Assembly (NCBI RefSeq): GCF_026427715.1
Contig: NZ_CP107558.1
Span: forward strand, 124,001 to 188,000
From: Methylocystis sp. MJC1
GTDB taxonomy: Bacteria; Pseudomonadota; Alphaproteobacteria; Rhizobiales; Beijerinckiaceae
Direction: 5' to 3'
Length of the DNA stretch: 64,000 bases
Both the position numbers and the translations under genes were made by a program. Positions 1-9,031 of this stretch are shown piece by piece; positions within the stretch are counted from its first letter, which is position 1, and the number at the start of each line of letters is the position of its first letter. The notes under the pieces were generated by a model. That model ran no database searches and was not told where the DNA came from. It was given only the letters and a program-made list of their open reading frames with translations.

Positions 1-360
1 GCTGCGGCAAGCGGCGAGATGGCGACGCTCGCCAAGCTGTCTCGGCTGTCGATTTCCGACGTTGCGATCCCGGCGCTGGTTTATTGCGAGCTAGTGGGCG
101 GCGCGGCGACCGCCGGAAAGAGCCCGAGGCTCGCCGAGAATGTCGCATTGCTCGCGCAAAACGTCGACATCCTCCCCTTCGACCGCGCGGCGGCCGAGGC
201 CTATGCCGCCATGCTGCGCAAAATCGAGCCCAAAAGACGCCGCATGCTCGACCGCATGGTGGCGGCGCAGGCGATAGCAGAGGGTCGAATCCTCATTACG
301 CTCGCGCCGCGCGACTTCGAGGATTTGCCGGACCTCTCGCTGGAAAGCTGGGCGATTTAG
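1..360 (+). CDS. PIN-domain (VapC-like) toxin, 5' end missing
   Basis: The frame is open from the first base of the window, so the N-terminus, with the usual first catalytic aspartate (DTN-type motif), lies outside. The visible part resembles the rest of a VapC-type PIN ribonuclease: a SELVYCEL-like helix with acidic Glu near residue 28, then FDRAAAEAYA, and a C-terminal LDRMVAAQAIAEG helix ending in a DF-containing strand. VapC toxins cleave RNA, often initiator tRNA, and are held inactive by a VapB antitoxin encoded just upstream. That partner would lie outside the window. The family call rests on these partial motifs; the internal ATG at 19 is unlikely to be the real start. Confidence 0.7.
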   Translation, partial: AAASGEMATLAKLSRLSISDVAIPALVYCELVGGAATAGKSPRLAENVALLAQNVDILPFDRAAAEAYAAMLRKIEPKRRRMLDRMVAAQAIAEGRILITLAPRDFEDLPDLSLESWAI

Positions 361-431
361 GCTAGGCGGCTCACGATAGAGATTGTCGACCCGGCCCGCA
401 TCGGGGCTATGGGAGTCACGCCTCTCGGAAG

Positions 432-467
432 CGTCATGGCCGGGACGAGCCCGGCCTTGACGAGGGT
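432..467. repeat. Family C palindromic repeat (single arm)
   Basis: This is one copy of the motif ATGGCCGGGACGAGCCCGGC, an imperfect palindrome that recurs as inverted pairs at 10019-10210, 16711-16878 and 62861-63068. Here only one arm is present. It lies between the PIN gene and the end of prfB. Confidence 0.7.
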
Positions 468-489
468 CGGCCGTTCCGTCGCCCTCGCG

Positions 490-1621
490 TTACTCCACGT
501 CCTCCACCTTCTCCGGGCCGCCGCCATAGATGCGCTGGGCGAGAGAAGCCTGCATGAAGTCGTCGAGCTCGCCGTCGAGCACTTCCGAGGGCGTGCCCGA
601 CGTGACGCCGGTGCGCAGGTCCTTCACCAGCTGATAGGGCTGCAGAACATAAGAGCGAATCTGGTGTCCCCAGCCGATCTCGGTCTTGCTGGCGGCCACC
701 TTGTTCGCCTCGGCCTCGCGCATTTCCAGCTCGCGCTCATAGAGGCGGGCGCGCAGCATGTTCCAGGCGGTCGCGCGGTTCTTGTGCTGCGAGCGCTCGG
801 CCTGACAGGCGACGACGATGCCGGTCGGCAAATGCGTGATGCGGATCGCCGAATCGGTCGTGTTCACGTGCTGGCCGCCCGCGCCGGACGATCTATACGT
901 GTCAATACGGCAGTCCGACTCGTTGATATTGACCTCTATCCGGTCGTCCACGACCGGATAGACCCACACCGACGCGAAGCTCGTATGGCGGCGGGCGTTC
1001 GAGTCGAAGGGCGAGATGCGCACCAGGCGATGCACGCCCGATTCGGTCTTGGCCCAGCCATGGGCGTTGTGGCCCTTGACCAGAAGCGTGCCCGATTTGA
1101 TGCCCGCCTCTTCGCCGGCGGTCTCCTCGATCACCTCGACCTTGAACTTCTTGCGCTCGCCCCAGCGGGCGTACATGCGGAACAGCATGCGCGCCCAATC
1201 CTGGCTCTCGGTGCCGCCGGCGCCGGAGTGAATTTCGATGAAGGTGTCGTTGCCGTCGGCTTCGCCCGAGAACAGCGCCTCGATCTGACGGCGCTGGGCC
1301 TCCTTGAGAAGGACCTTGAGCGCCTCGACGCCCTCTTTCTCGGTCGTTTCGTCACCGGCTTCTTCGCCAAGCTCGACGAGCGTCAGCGCGTCTTCGAGAT
1401 CGCGCGCAAGCTTGTCGATCGCGCCCATCTGCTCCTCGAGCTGGGTGCGTTCGCGCATGAGCTTCTGCGCTTCGTCGGCGTTGTTCCAGAAATTGGGGTC
1501 TTCGGCCTTGACGTTCAGTTCGGCGAGACGGCGGGTTGCAGTCTCGACGTCAAAGATGCCTCCTCAGCAGTCCCATGGACTGCTCGATCTGTTCTTTGAG
1601 CGCAAGCGGCTCGGCGCGCAT
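490..1621 (-). CDS. prfB: Peptide chain release factor 2 (programmed +1 frameshift)
   Basis: RF2 releases finished proteins at UGA and UAA stop codons. The gene starts at ATG 1621-1619 and reads 23 codons in frame 0 to an in-frame TGA at 1552-1550. A +1 shift at CTT-TGAC joins it to the long downstream frame, giving 376 residues, the normal RF2 length. Both family signatures are present: the SPF anticodon-like motif (ISPFDSNARRHTSF) and the GGQ catalytic loop (SGAGGQHVNTTDS). Read without the shift, the product would lack its first 54 residues. Low RF2 slows termination at the TGA, favours shifting and so restores RF2; this autoregulation is established in many bacteria. Confidence 0.96.
1549..1564 (-). 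promoter_or_regulatory. prfB +1 programmed frameshift site
   Basis: The minus strand reads AGGAGG-CAT-CTT-TGA-C. An internal Shine-Dalgarno-like AGGAGG (1564-1559) sits three bases before the CTT slippage codon, which is followed by the in-frame TGA. Spacing and order match the classical prfB recoding site. Codon 24 is the TGA. Confidence 0.95.
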
Positions 1622-1737
1622 GGGTTTTTGTCTTTCGGAAAGCTTGGGGAGCGGCGCTCCCTGTTAAGTGGCGCGGAAATTAGGCGGGGCGGGGCGGCAT
1701 GTAAAGCGCCGATCGTGTCAGCCTCAGTAACTGCTGC

Positions 1738-2829
1738 TCAGTAACTGCTGGTGTCGGCCGGCGGCGCCGGCGGCTTGGAGCCGCGCGGCCGGCTCTCCTC
1801 GGCGCCCTCGGAGTCGGTAAGGCCCCAGCGCCGCATCAACAGCAGCACGAGCCCCGCCGCAAAAATACAAACGATGGTGGCGTAGACGACGCCCTCCTCG
1901 CTTTCCGAGAAAGGCAGATTCTTAAGATTCATCCCGAAAAAGCCGGTGACAAAGGTCGCCGGCAGCAAGAGCGTCGTGACCACGGTCAGCACATAGAGCC
2001 GGTCGTTGGTCTCGAGATTCAGAATGGCGTTCAGCTCGTCCTGCAGCAGGCGGGCGCGATCCTGGAGGGTTTGCATGTCCCGGGCGAGCGATTCGGTATG
2101 CTGCACGAGCCGGGACGCGGTCTCGCGCAGCGCGTTGTCGGCGGCGCTATTGGGATCGTCCTCGATATCTTCGAGGCGCGCCAGCGTCGAAACAAGGCCA
2201 CCGATCTGCCGCGAGAGCCGCACGGCGTCGCGGCGCCCGGCGCCGAGCAGCGGCCGCGCATCCCGCCCGCGCGCGTCGATGATCAAATCCTCGGCGCGAT
2301 CGAAGGCGAGGCCGATGTCATTAGCCATCCGGCTCAGCTCGTCGACGATGTTGGCCGTCATCATCTCGAAGAGGGCGAAGGGCGATTCGACGGTGGTCCC
2401 CCTGCCGACGGCGCTGCGAATGGCGTCGACGCAGCTCATCGGCCGCCGCCGGGCTGTCACCAGGAAGCTTTCGTCTATCGCGAAGCGCAGGAAATCCGTG
2501 CGCGACGCCGGACCGGCGAGGGTGCGCTCGTGATCGAGCAGGGCGCCGCTCAGCAGGCCTTCCGAATATTCGAGATATTGGTGATCTACCGGCTCGCGGA
2601 GCGCCTCGCGCGCGCTGTCCGAGAGCACCCCGATCCGGCCGATGAGCGGCCGCGCGCGCACGTCGGTCAGATCGAGATGCAGCCAGACAAAGCCCTCGCG
2701 CGCCTCGCCAAGAGCGTCGAGATCGACCGTCGAGCCCGGCTCGGCGCGGCCCTGCGCGTCGAAGCGGATGATCCAGAGACAGCCGGGAATGCCGGCGTGA
2801 AGGGGTTCTTTCAGACGGTCGGCGGTCAT
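1738..2829 (-). CDS. CorA/ZntB-family divalent cation transporter
   Basis: A 363-residue member of the CorA family, closer to ZntB. Family members form pentameric inner-membrane channels moving Mg2+, Zn2+ or related cations. Two transmembrane helices lie near the C-terminus (LYVLTVVTTLLLPATFVTGF and VVYATIVCIFAAGLVLLLM), with the diagnostic GMN signature between them (FFGMNLKNLPF). The N-terminal two thirds are a charged cytoplasmic funnel with long helices. The frame stays open upstream to 2964, but the extension has no family likeness, so the start is set at MTADRL. The tail is proline-rich. The gene diverges from the GGDEF-EAL gene. Substrate cannot be told from sequence alone. Confidence 0.85.
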   Translation of the reverse strand: MTADRLKEPLHAGIPGCLWIIRFDAQGRAEPGSTVDLDALGEAREGFVWLHLDLTDVRARPLIGRIGVLSDSAREALREPVDHQYLEYSEGLLSGALLDHERTLAGPASRTDFLRFAIDESFLVTARRRPMSCVDAIRSAVGRGTTVESPFALFEMMTANIVDELSRMANDIGLAFDRAEDLIIDARGRDARPLLGAGRRDAVRLSRQIGGLVSTLARLEDIEDDPNSAADNALRETASRLVQHTESLARDMQTLQDRARLLQDELNAILNLETNDRLYVLTVVTTLLLPATFVTGFFGMNLKNLPFSESEEGVVYATIVCIFAAGLVLLLMRRWGLTDSEGAEESRPRGSKPPAPPADTSSY

Positions 2830-3154
2830 GAGCTCGAGCTGTAGGGGATCGTCTAGGCCGCGCCGAGCCTCGCGGTGAATTCCGGCGCAACCGGGGGCGG
2901 CGGTTCGGCGTCCAGATGCGCGACAAGCCGCCGAGGCCGATGAGAGAAAGCGACAGCGTTTCAATTAAACGCGTCCCCGGCGCTTGGGAAGGCGCCCCCA
3001 CTTATTTTCATCGGCCGGGCAGTCACGCGGGCAGTCGTCTGTTTATGACACAATTGCGACGCAGTATCTCTCACAAGGCCATGGAAATTTTACGTTTTTT
3101 TCAACTCCGGCCCCCAACCTCAAGCTAGATATTGGTCTATGTTGGTGTAGCGTC
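2830..3154. other. Intergenic region between divergent corA-like and GGDEF-EAL genes
   Basis: These 325 bases must hold the promoters of both flanking genes. The stretch around 3040-3150 is AT-richer than the surroundings (runs such as TTTTACGTTTTTTTC), as expected for promoter DNA. I see no hairpin, repeat or recognisable operator. Confidence 0.5.
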
Positions 3155-5650
3155 ATGATGGCTATGGATCCGGCGGAAGATATATCCGCCGCTTTTGGTG
3201 TGCTCAGCGACTTCGAGGAAGTCCGCGAGCTGTGCGTCAGCTGGGGCTGCCAGACAGAGAAGCCATCTGAATTTCCACGCTTCGAGGAACTCGCTCTGGG
3301 GAGTCTCGGAACCCTCGCCGACGATCTCGGCCTCATGGGGGAGGGGCGCGGCGGCGGCCTCGAAATCTATTATGCGGGCAGATCGATCGAGAGCTGGCTC
3401 GGTCAGGAGCTACGATGCACGGCCTTGGAGGCGATCGACCAATATTGCGCCGCCTCTATGCGCGAAACGGTGGCCCTCGCGACGCAGCGGCGCCGTCCTG
3501 CCATGCAGGTCTTGCATTGCCTGCGGGACGGCCTCGCGACGAGCCGTGAAATCGTCATCTTCCCGCTCTCGACCAGAAAGGGCGCGACGGTTTTTCTCGT
3601 CTTCTCGCGGGAACGGGCGCAGGCGCACAACATCGTCGACGCCATTTACCGCGCCACGGACGACGGTTTGGTCACGCTCGCGGCCGTCTTCGGCGAGGCC
3701 GCCGGCGCGCCCGTGGATTTCCGCATTCTGAGCCTCAATGACGGAGCCGCACGGCTATTCGGGGGGGCTGAAACGGCGCTTCGCTGGCGGCGCCTCTCCG
3801 AGGCGGCCCCTGCCTTCGCGCGCGACGGCACGCTCTCCCGGCTGATCGAGCTTTCGAAAAACCGGCGCTGCGACGAATTCGAAATCGCCGGGCCGCTCGC
3901 GGAGTCGCCCCGGCATTTGCGCCTCAGCGCCGCCCCAATGAGCGCCGATCTCATCGCCATTACGCTGACCGACGTGACCCGGCTCAAAGCCCGAGAGGAA
4001 TATTTCCGGCTGCTCTTCGAAGAAAATCCGATGCCCATGTGGGTGCACGACCCACATAGCCGGCAAATCCTCGCAGCCAATGACGCGGCGGTCCGGCATT
4101 TTGGCTATCCACGCGACCGCCTTCTGGACGCCACGCTCGAAGCTCTCTTCGACGAGAAAGAACACCCGCACCTTCCGGGCATCCAAGGAATCCCGGACGA
4201 CGCAAGCGCAGATCGAATCTGGCAGGGGCGCTCTGCCGACGGGCGGCGTCGGGATATAGAAATTCACGCTCGGGAACTCGACTTCGACGGCCGACGGGCC
4301 GTCCTCGTCTCGGTGGTCGACGTAACCGAGCAACTGGCGGCTTCGGCGCGCATCGCCCATATGGCGCTTCACGATTCGCTCACCGGTCTCGCTAATCGCA
4401 ACCAGTTTCGCATGCGCCTCGCCGCCAGCCTGGAGGCCCTTCAGCCGGGCGAGGCACTCGCCGCGCATTACATCGATCTCGATGATTTCAAGGACATCAA
4501 CGACACGCTGGGGCATCCCGCGGGCGATCAATTGCTGGTCGCCGTGGCCGAGCGGCTCTCCGACATCCTACGGCCGGGGGACATGGTCGCCCGCCTCGGA
4601 GGGGACGAGTTCGCCTTTGTCCAACCAGGTCTCGCTTCGCCGGACGAGGCCGCCCAATTCGCCGAAAAAATCGTCGGCGCGCTCGGCCACCCGCTCAAAA
4701 TCAACGGACAGAATGTTCTGGTGAGCGCGAGCGTCGGCGTGGCCATCGCCCCGGCGCACGCCAGCGACCCGGACACTCTGCTGCAATATGCGGATATCGC
4801 GCTTTATCAGGTCAAGCAGGCCGGCGGCGGCGCCTATCGGCTCTTCGACGCGGGGATGGCGGCGTCGCTGATGCGTCGCCGCATTTTGGAGGCGGACCTC
4901 CGGGACGCGCTGATGCGCAACGCCTTCGAGGTGCATTATCAGCCCATCGCTGAGATCGAAAGCCGCCGCATCGTCGCGATGGAGGCTTTGCTGCGCTGGA
5001 CCCATCCGACCCGCGGGCCCATTTCTCCCGTGGAGTTCATCCCCATCGCCGAGGCCAGCGGGCTCATCATCCCGATCGGCGAGATGGCGCTCAGGCGCGC
5101 TTGCGTCGAAGCCATGCACTGGCCGCCGACCGTGCGCTTGAGCGTCAATCTTTCGCCGGCGCAGTTCAAGTCCGAGGCCCTCGTCCAATCGGTCGTCCGG
5201 GCGCTGGAGTCCAGCGGCCTGCCGGCGAACCGCCTGGAGCTGGAGATCACCGAGTCGGTTCTGCTGGTGGAGAGTCGCGACAATCTCTCGATCTTGCACC
5301 AGCTGCGCGCCTTGGGCGTGCATATTTCGCTCGACGATTTCGGAACGGGCAATTCCTCGCTCTTCTATCTTCGGGCGTTCCCTTTCGACAAAATCAAGAT
5401 CGATCGCTCCTTCGTGCAGGAGCTGCCGACCAATCAGCAGTGCGTCGCCATTGTTCGCGCGGTGACGGGCATCGGCCAGTGTCTGAATGTGGCGACGGTG
5501 GCGGAAGGGGTGGAGACGGAAGAGCAGCTTGCGCATCTTCGCAAGGAAGGCTGCACGCAAATGCAGGGCTATCTCTTCGCCAGGCCGCAGCCGGCAGAAA
5601 TGGCGCGCAAGCTTTTCGGCGCGTGGCAGGAGGAGGGGGCCGCGGCGTGA
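3155..5650 (+). CDS. PAS-GGDEF-EAL cyclic-di-GMP turnover protein
   Basis: An 831-residue signalling protein. The first ~280 residues match no family I recognise; a PAS sensor domain follows (about 285-400), then a GGDEF cyclase domain (about 400-565) and an EAL phosphodiesterase domain (about 590-825). The active GGDEF motif is at residue ~482, and an RPGD inhibitory I-site lies five residues before it. The EAL domain keeps its key motifs: MEALLRW, NLSPAQF, ELEITES, LDDFGTG and AEGVETEEQ. Both activities therefore look intact. No transmembrane helix is obvious, so the protein is probably cytoplasmic. The start is set at the double ATG (3155/3158), since sequence before it is intergenic in character. 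Target process unknown. Confidence 0.9.
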   Translation: MMAMDPAEDISAAFGVLSDFEEVRELCVSWGCQTEKPSEFPRFEELALGSLGTLADDLGLMGEGRGGGLEIYYAGRSIESWLGQELRCTALEAIDQYCAASMRETVALATQRRRPAMQVLHCLRDGLATSREIVIFPLSTRKGATVFLVFSRERAQAHNIVDAIYRATDDGLVTLAAVFGEAAGAPVDFRILSLNDGAARLFGGAETALRWRRLSEAAPAFARDGTLSRLIELSKNRRCDEFEIAGPLAESPRHLRLSAAPMSADLIAITLTDVTRLKAREEYFRLLFEENPMPMWVHDPHSRQILAANDAAVRHFGYPRDRLLDATLEALFDEKEHPHLPGIQGIPDDASADRIWQGRSADGRRRDIEIHARELDFDGRRAVLVSVVDVTEQLAASARIAHMALHDSLTGLANRNQFRMRLAASLEALQPGEALAAHYIDLDDFKDINDTLGHPAGDQLLVAVAERLSDILRPGDMVARLGGDEFAFVQPGLASPDEAAQFAEKIVGALGHPLKINGQNVLVSASVGVAIAPAHASDPDTLLQYADIALYQVKQAGGGAYRLFDAGMAASLMRRRILEADLRDALMRNAFEVHYQPIAEIESRRIVAMEALLRWTHPTRGPISPVEFIPIAEASGLIIPIGEMALRRACVEAMHWPPTVRLSVNLSPAQFKSEALVQSVVRALESSGLPANRLELEITESVLLVESRDNLSILHQLRALGVHISLDDFGTGNSSLFYLRAFPFDKIKIDRSFVQELPTNQQCVAIVRAVTGIGQCLNVATVAEGVETEEQLAHLRKEGCTQMQGYLFARPQPAEMARKLFGAWQEEGAAA

Positions 5651-5717
5651 GCGGCTTGCCCCGCCCCGGCCACGCGCCAACATTTTCTGTCCAGCCGCCG
5701 GATCGGCGCCGAACCAA

Positions 5718-6431
5718 TCAGCCCTTCTTCTCGCAAAGCGGCTGATCGCATTTGCGCGCATTGGCGATAATCTCGCGCAGCGGCTTTGCGCCTGGCCAGC
5801 CGAGGATCGCCGTTCCCGCGATGACGAAAGCGGGCGTCATCGCCAAGCCCAGCGCCGCGGCGAGGCGCGTTTGCTTTTTGACGACGTCGCTGACCGTTTC
5901 GCTATCGGCCGATTCTTCCACCTTGGCCGGATCGAGCCCCATGGCGCGCACGATGGCGAGCGCTGCCGGTCCATTGGCGCCGCCGCGCGCTGCATACATC
6001 TTCAGATGAAAATCATAGGCCTTCGCCGGGCCGTAAAGCCGCAAGACAGATTGTTGGACCTTCGCCGCCTGCACCGAGCCGATGGAGAGAATGGCGTTGT
6101 TGATCAGGCCGACGCGCAAGTTTTGGTCGGCTGCGGCGATGCTCGCAAGCTCTCGAGCGGCTTTTCGACAGAAAACGCAGTTGTAGTCGAAGAATTCATA
6201 GAGGATCACATCGCCGTCGCGGCGACCTTCCCATAAAATGCCGGGAAGACTTGCCGGGTCCAGCTCCGATGGGATGCGGAAATTTTGCATCGGCTCGCCG
6301 GTCTCGCCGCGCAAGGGAAAGGCGGAATTGTCCTGCGCGCGAAGCGGAGAGAGCGAGAGAAATGGAGCCGCGCCGAGGACGCCGAGCGCCGCGCGTCTGG
6401 TCAATTGCCGGTTCGGACGATCAAACTTCAA
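5718..6431 (-). CDS. DsbA-like thioredoxin-fold thiol oxidoreductase, exported
   Basis: A 237-residue DsbA-family protein that would make or shuffle disulfides in the periplasm. The redox motif is CVFC (in FFDYNCVFCRKAARE), and a cis-Pro loop follows near the C-terminus (AMTPAFVI). The start is inferred as TTG at 6431-6429, preceded by AGGAG with seven bases between. It gives a short basic N-terminus with twin arginines (LTRRAALGVLGAAPF) and a signal peptide ending at LRAQ. Longer starts would run into the M48 gene just upstream, with which this gene is probably co-transcribed (44-base gap). Partner proteins are unknown. Confidence 0.82.
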   Translation of the reverse strand: MKFDRPNRQLTRRAALGVLGAAPFLSLSPLRAQDNSAFPLRGETGEPMQNFRIPSELDPASLPGILWEGRRDGDVILYEFFDYNCVFCRKAARELASIAAADQNLRVGLINNAILSIGSVQAAKVQQSVLRLYGPAKAYDFHLKMYAARGGANGPAALAIVRAMGLDPAKVEESADSETVSDVVKKQTRLAAALGLAMTPAFVIAGTAILGWPGAKPLREIIANARKCDQPLCEKKG

Positions 6432-6474
6432 TTTTTTGCTCCTTGGCTTTTCGGCGCTGCCGACGCCGAAACGA

Positions 6475-7593
6475 TCATCCCCACGGACCGGGCTTCGGTT
6501 GATCGAGGGGGCTGCGACCGTCCTTCGGCAGAAAAGACCCTTCCTCCGGCTGCGGCTCGATCGACTCGGGCGCGGCTTCCTCGATCGGCGCGGGATCAGG
6601 CGCAATCTCCACGTCCTGTCCGCCCGCATAAGCAATGAGCGCCCGGATGCGCTCGTCTACGCTCGGATGCGTGGCGAGCCAGCTTGATTCTTCCACCCGC
6701 GCGGGGCTCTCGATGAAGAAGGCGTGCATGCGCGAGGGCATGTCGGGAATGACCGCATGCGCCTGGATTTTGCGCAGCGCGGAGATCATGGCGTCGGGGT
6801 TTTTGGTCAATTCCACAGAGCCGGCGTCGGCGAGAAATTCGCGCGAGCGCGACAGCGCGAAGCGGATCAGCACCGAGGCGCCCCAGCTCAGCAGGATGAT
6901 GAGCAGCGCCAGGACAATCGCGATAATCGCGCCACCGTCGCGCCGATTGTCCTCGCGATCGGACGAGCGGGTCGGCATGAAACCGAAAGGGAAATTCCAG
7001 TTGCGGAAGGTGAGATCGGCGACGAAGGCGAAAATGCCGGCGAAGATCACCGCGATCACCATCATCTGAACGTCGCGGTTGCGGATATGCGTCAGCTCAT
7101 GGGCGAGCACCGCCTCGATCTCGGGGTCGGTCAATTCCACGAGCAGGCCGCGCGTCACGGCGATGTGATATTTCCCCTCTTCAAGGCCCGACGCATAGGC
7201 GTTGAGCGCGTCGCTCTCGACGATCTGCAGCGCGGGGATGGGAATGCCGCGCGAGATGCAGAGATTTTCGAGGAGATTGTAGAGCCGGGGCGATTCCGCG
7301 CGGGTGACGTCATGCGCGCCGGTCGCGAAGTCGATCATCCTCTGGTGAAAAAAATAGGCAATGGCGAACCAGGCGCTCGCCGCCGCGACGCCGATCGGCC
7401 AGCCATATTTGAGGTCCTTTGTCGCGCGGGCGACGATATCGTCGAAAGGCGCGTCGCCGGCATTAAGGGCCTCGAAGATCAGCGCGAAGGAAAACATCAG
7501 CGCCAGCAGCAGGACGACAAAGCCCGCAAGCAGAAAGGCGGAGCGCATCCGATTGGCGCGGATGTGGGAATAAAGGCCGTAGGCTTTGAACAT
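6475..7593 (-). CDS. M48-family membrane zinc metalloprotease (HtpX-like)
   Basis: A 372-residue membrane peptidase of the M48 family, to which the quality-control protease HtpX belongs. Two transmembrane helices are near the N-terminus (FLLAGFVVLLLALMFSFAL and a second around residues 60-80). The zinc site HELTHIRN follows, then another hydrophobic pair and the downstream glutamate-bearing helix SRSREFLADAG. The C-terminal ~60 residues are proline- and glutamate-rich and presumably disordered. Family members degrade misfolded membrane proteins. The DsbA-like gene follows closely; LemA lies upstream beyond a repeat, and M48 proteases and LemA often occur together. Confidence 0.88.
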   Translation of the reverse strand: MFKAYGLYSHIRANRMRSAFLLAGFVVLLLALMFSFALIFEALNAGDAPFDDIVARATKDLKYGWPIGVAAASAWFAIAYFFHQRMIDFATGAHDVTRAESPRLYNLLENLCISRGIPIPALQIVESDALNAYASGLEEGKYHIAVTRGLLVELTDPEIEAVLAHELTHIRNRDVQMMVIAVIFAGIFAFVADLTFRNWNFPFGFMPTRSSDREDNRRDGGAIIAIVLALLIILLSWGASVLIRFALSRSREFLADAGSVELTKNPDAMISALRKIQAHAVIPDMPSRMHAFFIESPARVEESSWLATHPSVDERIRALIAYAGGQDVEIAPDPAPIEEAAPESIEPQPEEGSFLPKDGRSPLDQPKPGPWG

Positions 7594-7629
7594 GGGGTTT
7601 TCCGTATTAGGGCGCCGCCGCGTGGCGTC

Positions 7630-7713
7630 CCGTCATTGCGAGCGAAGCGAAGCAATCCAGGGCGTCATCTCGGCTCTGGATCGCTTCGTCGCTTTGCTCC
7701 TCGCAATGACGGG
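7630..7713. repeat. Family A palindromic repeat, copy 1
   Basis: An inverted repeat: CGTCATTGCGAGCGAAGCG at the left end is mirrored by CTCGCAATGACGGG at the right, with internal arms GAAGCAATCC and GGATCGCTTC. The same element occurs at 41441-41525 inside imuA. It lies between the M48 protease and lemA. Confidence 0.85.
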
Positions 7714-7725
7714 ACTGCGTCCCAC

Positions 7726-8286
7726 TCAAAACTGCACCTTCGGCGCCGCTTCTATGGCCTTCTGCTCGGCCTCGCCCAGGTTGAAATAGTCCATAGGCTC
7801 GAATGCGTAACGCTGGGCAATGAGAAAGCCGGGAAAGCCCTCGCGCGTGGCGTTGTATTCTGCGACCGTATTGTTGAGGAAACGCCGCGCAGCGGAAATC
7901 TTGTTCTCTATGTCCGCCAGTTCGCTCTGCAGTTGCTGGAAGTTCTGATTGGCCTTTAGATCGGGATAGGCTTCGCTAAGCGCGATGAGGCGGGAAAGCG
8001 CGCCGGTCAGCGCGCCTTCGGCGGCGCCCTGCGCCGTGGGGCCGGCCGCAGAAACGGCTGCGTTGCGCGCCTTGACCACGTCTTCGAGCGTCGTCTTCTC
8101 ATGCGTGGCGTAGCCCTTCACCGTCTCGACCAGATTGGGAACAAGGTCGTGGCGTTGCTTGAGCTGGACATTGATGTCGGAGAAGGCCTGTTTGCAGCGC
8201 TGCCGCAGATTGACGAGACCATTATAGGCCCCGACCAGCCAGAAGCCGACCGCCGCCGCGAGGCCGAGCAATATGAGTAGCGCCAT
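7726..8286 (-). CDS. lemA: LemA family protein
   Basis: A 186-residue LemA-family protein: an N-terminal membrane anchor (LLILLGLAAAVGFWLVGAYN) followed by a long helical domain. It carries the usual LemA landmarks, such as NLVETVKGYATHEKTTLE and the C-terminal FNLGEAEQKAIEAAPKVQF. The start at 8286 is preceded by GGAGGAATG-type ribosome-binding sequence; the frame stays open further up but without family likeness. Function is not established; many bacteria pair LemA with membrane proteases or TPM-domain proteins, which fits the nearby M48 gene. Confidence 0.9.
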   Translation of the reverse strand: MALLILLGLAAAVGFWLVGAYNGLVNLRQRCKQAFSDINVQLKQRHDLVPNLVETVKGYATHEKTTLEDVVKARNAAVSAAGPTAQGAAEGALTGALSRLIALSEAYPDLKANQNFQQLQSELADIENKISAARRFLNNTVAEYNATREGFPGFLIAQRYAFEPMDYFNLGEAEQKAIEAAPKVQF

Positions 8287-8461
8287 TTGACATTCCTCCC
8301 CTTGGCCCGCCGCGTGAAACCGCCGCCGGAGCGCGCGCATGTTAGCCCTGCGCCGCGTCCGGGCATAGGCCGAGTCTATTTGACGGAACGGCCGCTCACG
8401 CCTATCTCTTGACGAAAGGCTCACGGCTCGCTGCACGCGACGAACCCTAAAAGAATTAGCG

Positions 8462-9028
8462 ATGGCTCTTCTGCCGATCATCACCCTGCCCGATCCCCGG
8501 CTGCGCAAGGTCTCGCAGCCGGTGGAGCGCGTCGACGCCGAGATCTTGCAGCTTCTCGACGATATGCTGGAGACCATGTACGAGGCGCCCGGCGTCGGGC
8601 TCGCCGCCATTCAGGTGGCCGTGGCCAAGCGCATCGTCGTCGTTGACATTGGCAAGTCGGAGGAGGAGCGCAGCCCGCTCTTCCTCGTCAATCCGCAGAT
8701 CATCTGGGCCTCGGAGGAGCTGTCCTCCTATAACGAGGGCTGCCTCTCGGTGCCGGATTATTTCGACGACGTGAAGCGCCCGGCCCGCGTGCGCGTGCGC
8801 CATCTCGACCGCGCCGGCGAGGCGCAGGAATTCGACGCCGAGGGCTTCCTCGCCACTGTCGTGCAGCATGAGCTCGAACATCTCGAAGGCGGGCTGTTCA
8901 TCGACAATCTGTCGCGGCTGAAACGCGAGCGCGTCGTCAAGAAATTCACCAAGGCGGCGCGGATGGACGAGATCGTGGCCCAGCGCCGCACCGACGCCGC
9001 CCGGCAGTCGGAAGACATCGAGGCCTGA
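8462..9028 (+). CDS. def: Peptide deformylase
   Basis: A 188-residue metalloenzyme that removes the formyl group from the N-terminal methionine of new proteins. All three motifs are present: GVGLAAIQV (residues ~45-53), EGCLS with the metal-binding Cys, and QHELEHLEGG with the two His ligands and catalytic Glu. The more common HEXDH is HELEH here, a conservative change. It starts the def-fmt-truA group, the usual alphaproteobacterial arrangement. fmt begins three bases after its stop. Confidence 0.96.
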   Translation: MALLPIITLPDPRLRKVSQPVERVDAEILQLLDDMLETMYEAPGVGLAAIQVAVAKRIVVVDIGKSEEERSPLFLVNPQIIWASEELSSYNEGCLSVPDYFDDVKRPARVRVRHLDRAGEAQEFDAEGFLATVVQHELEHLEGGLFIDNLSRLKRERVVKKFTKAARMDEIVAQRRTDAARQSEDIEA

Positions 9029-9031
9029 CGC

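Noticed and set aside
2830..2964. Longer N-terminus for the CorA-like transporter
   Set aside because: The 45 added residues resemble no CorA protein and look like translated intergenic DNA.
7621..7720. CRISPR array for the repeat-rich gaps
   Set aside because: Each gap holds one palindromic unit, not regular direct repeats with spacers; no cas gene is present.
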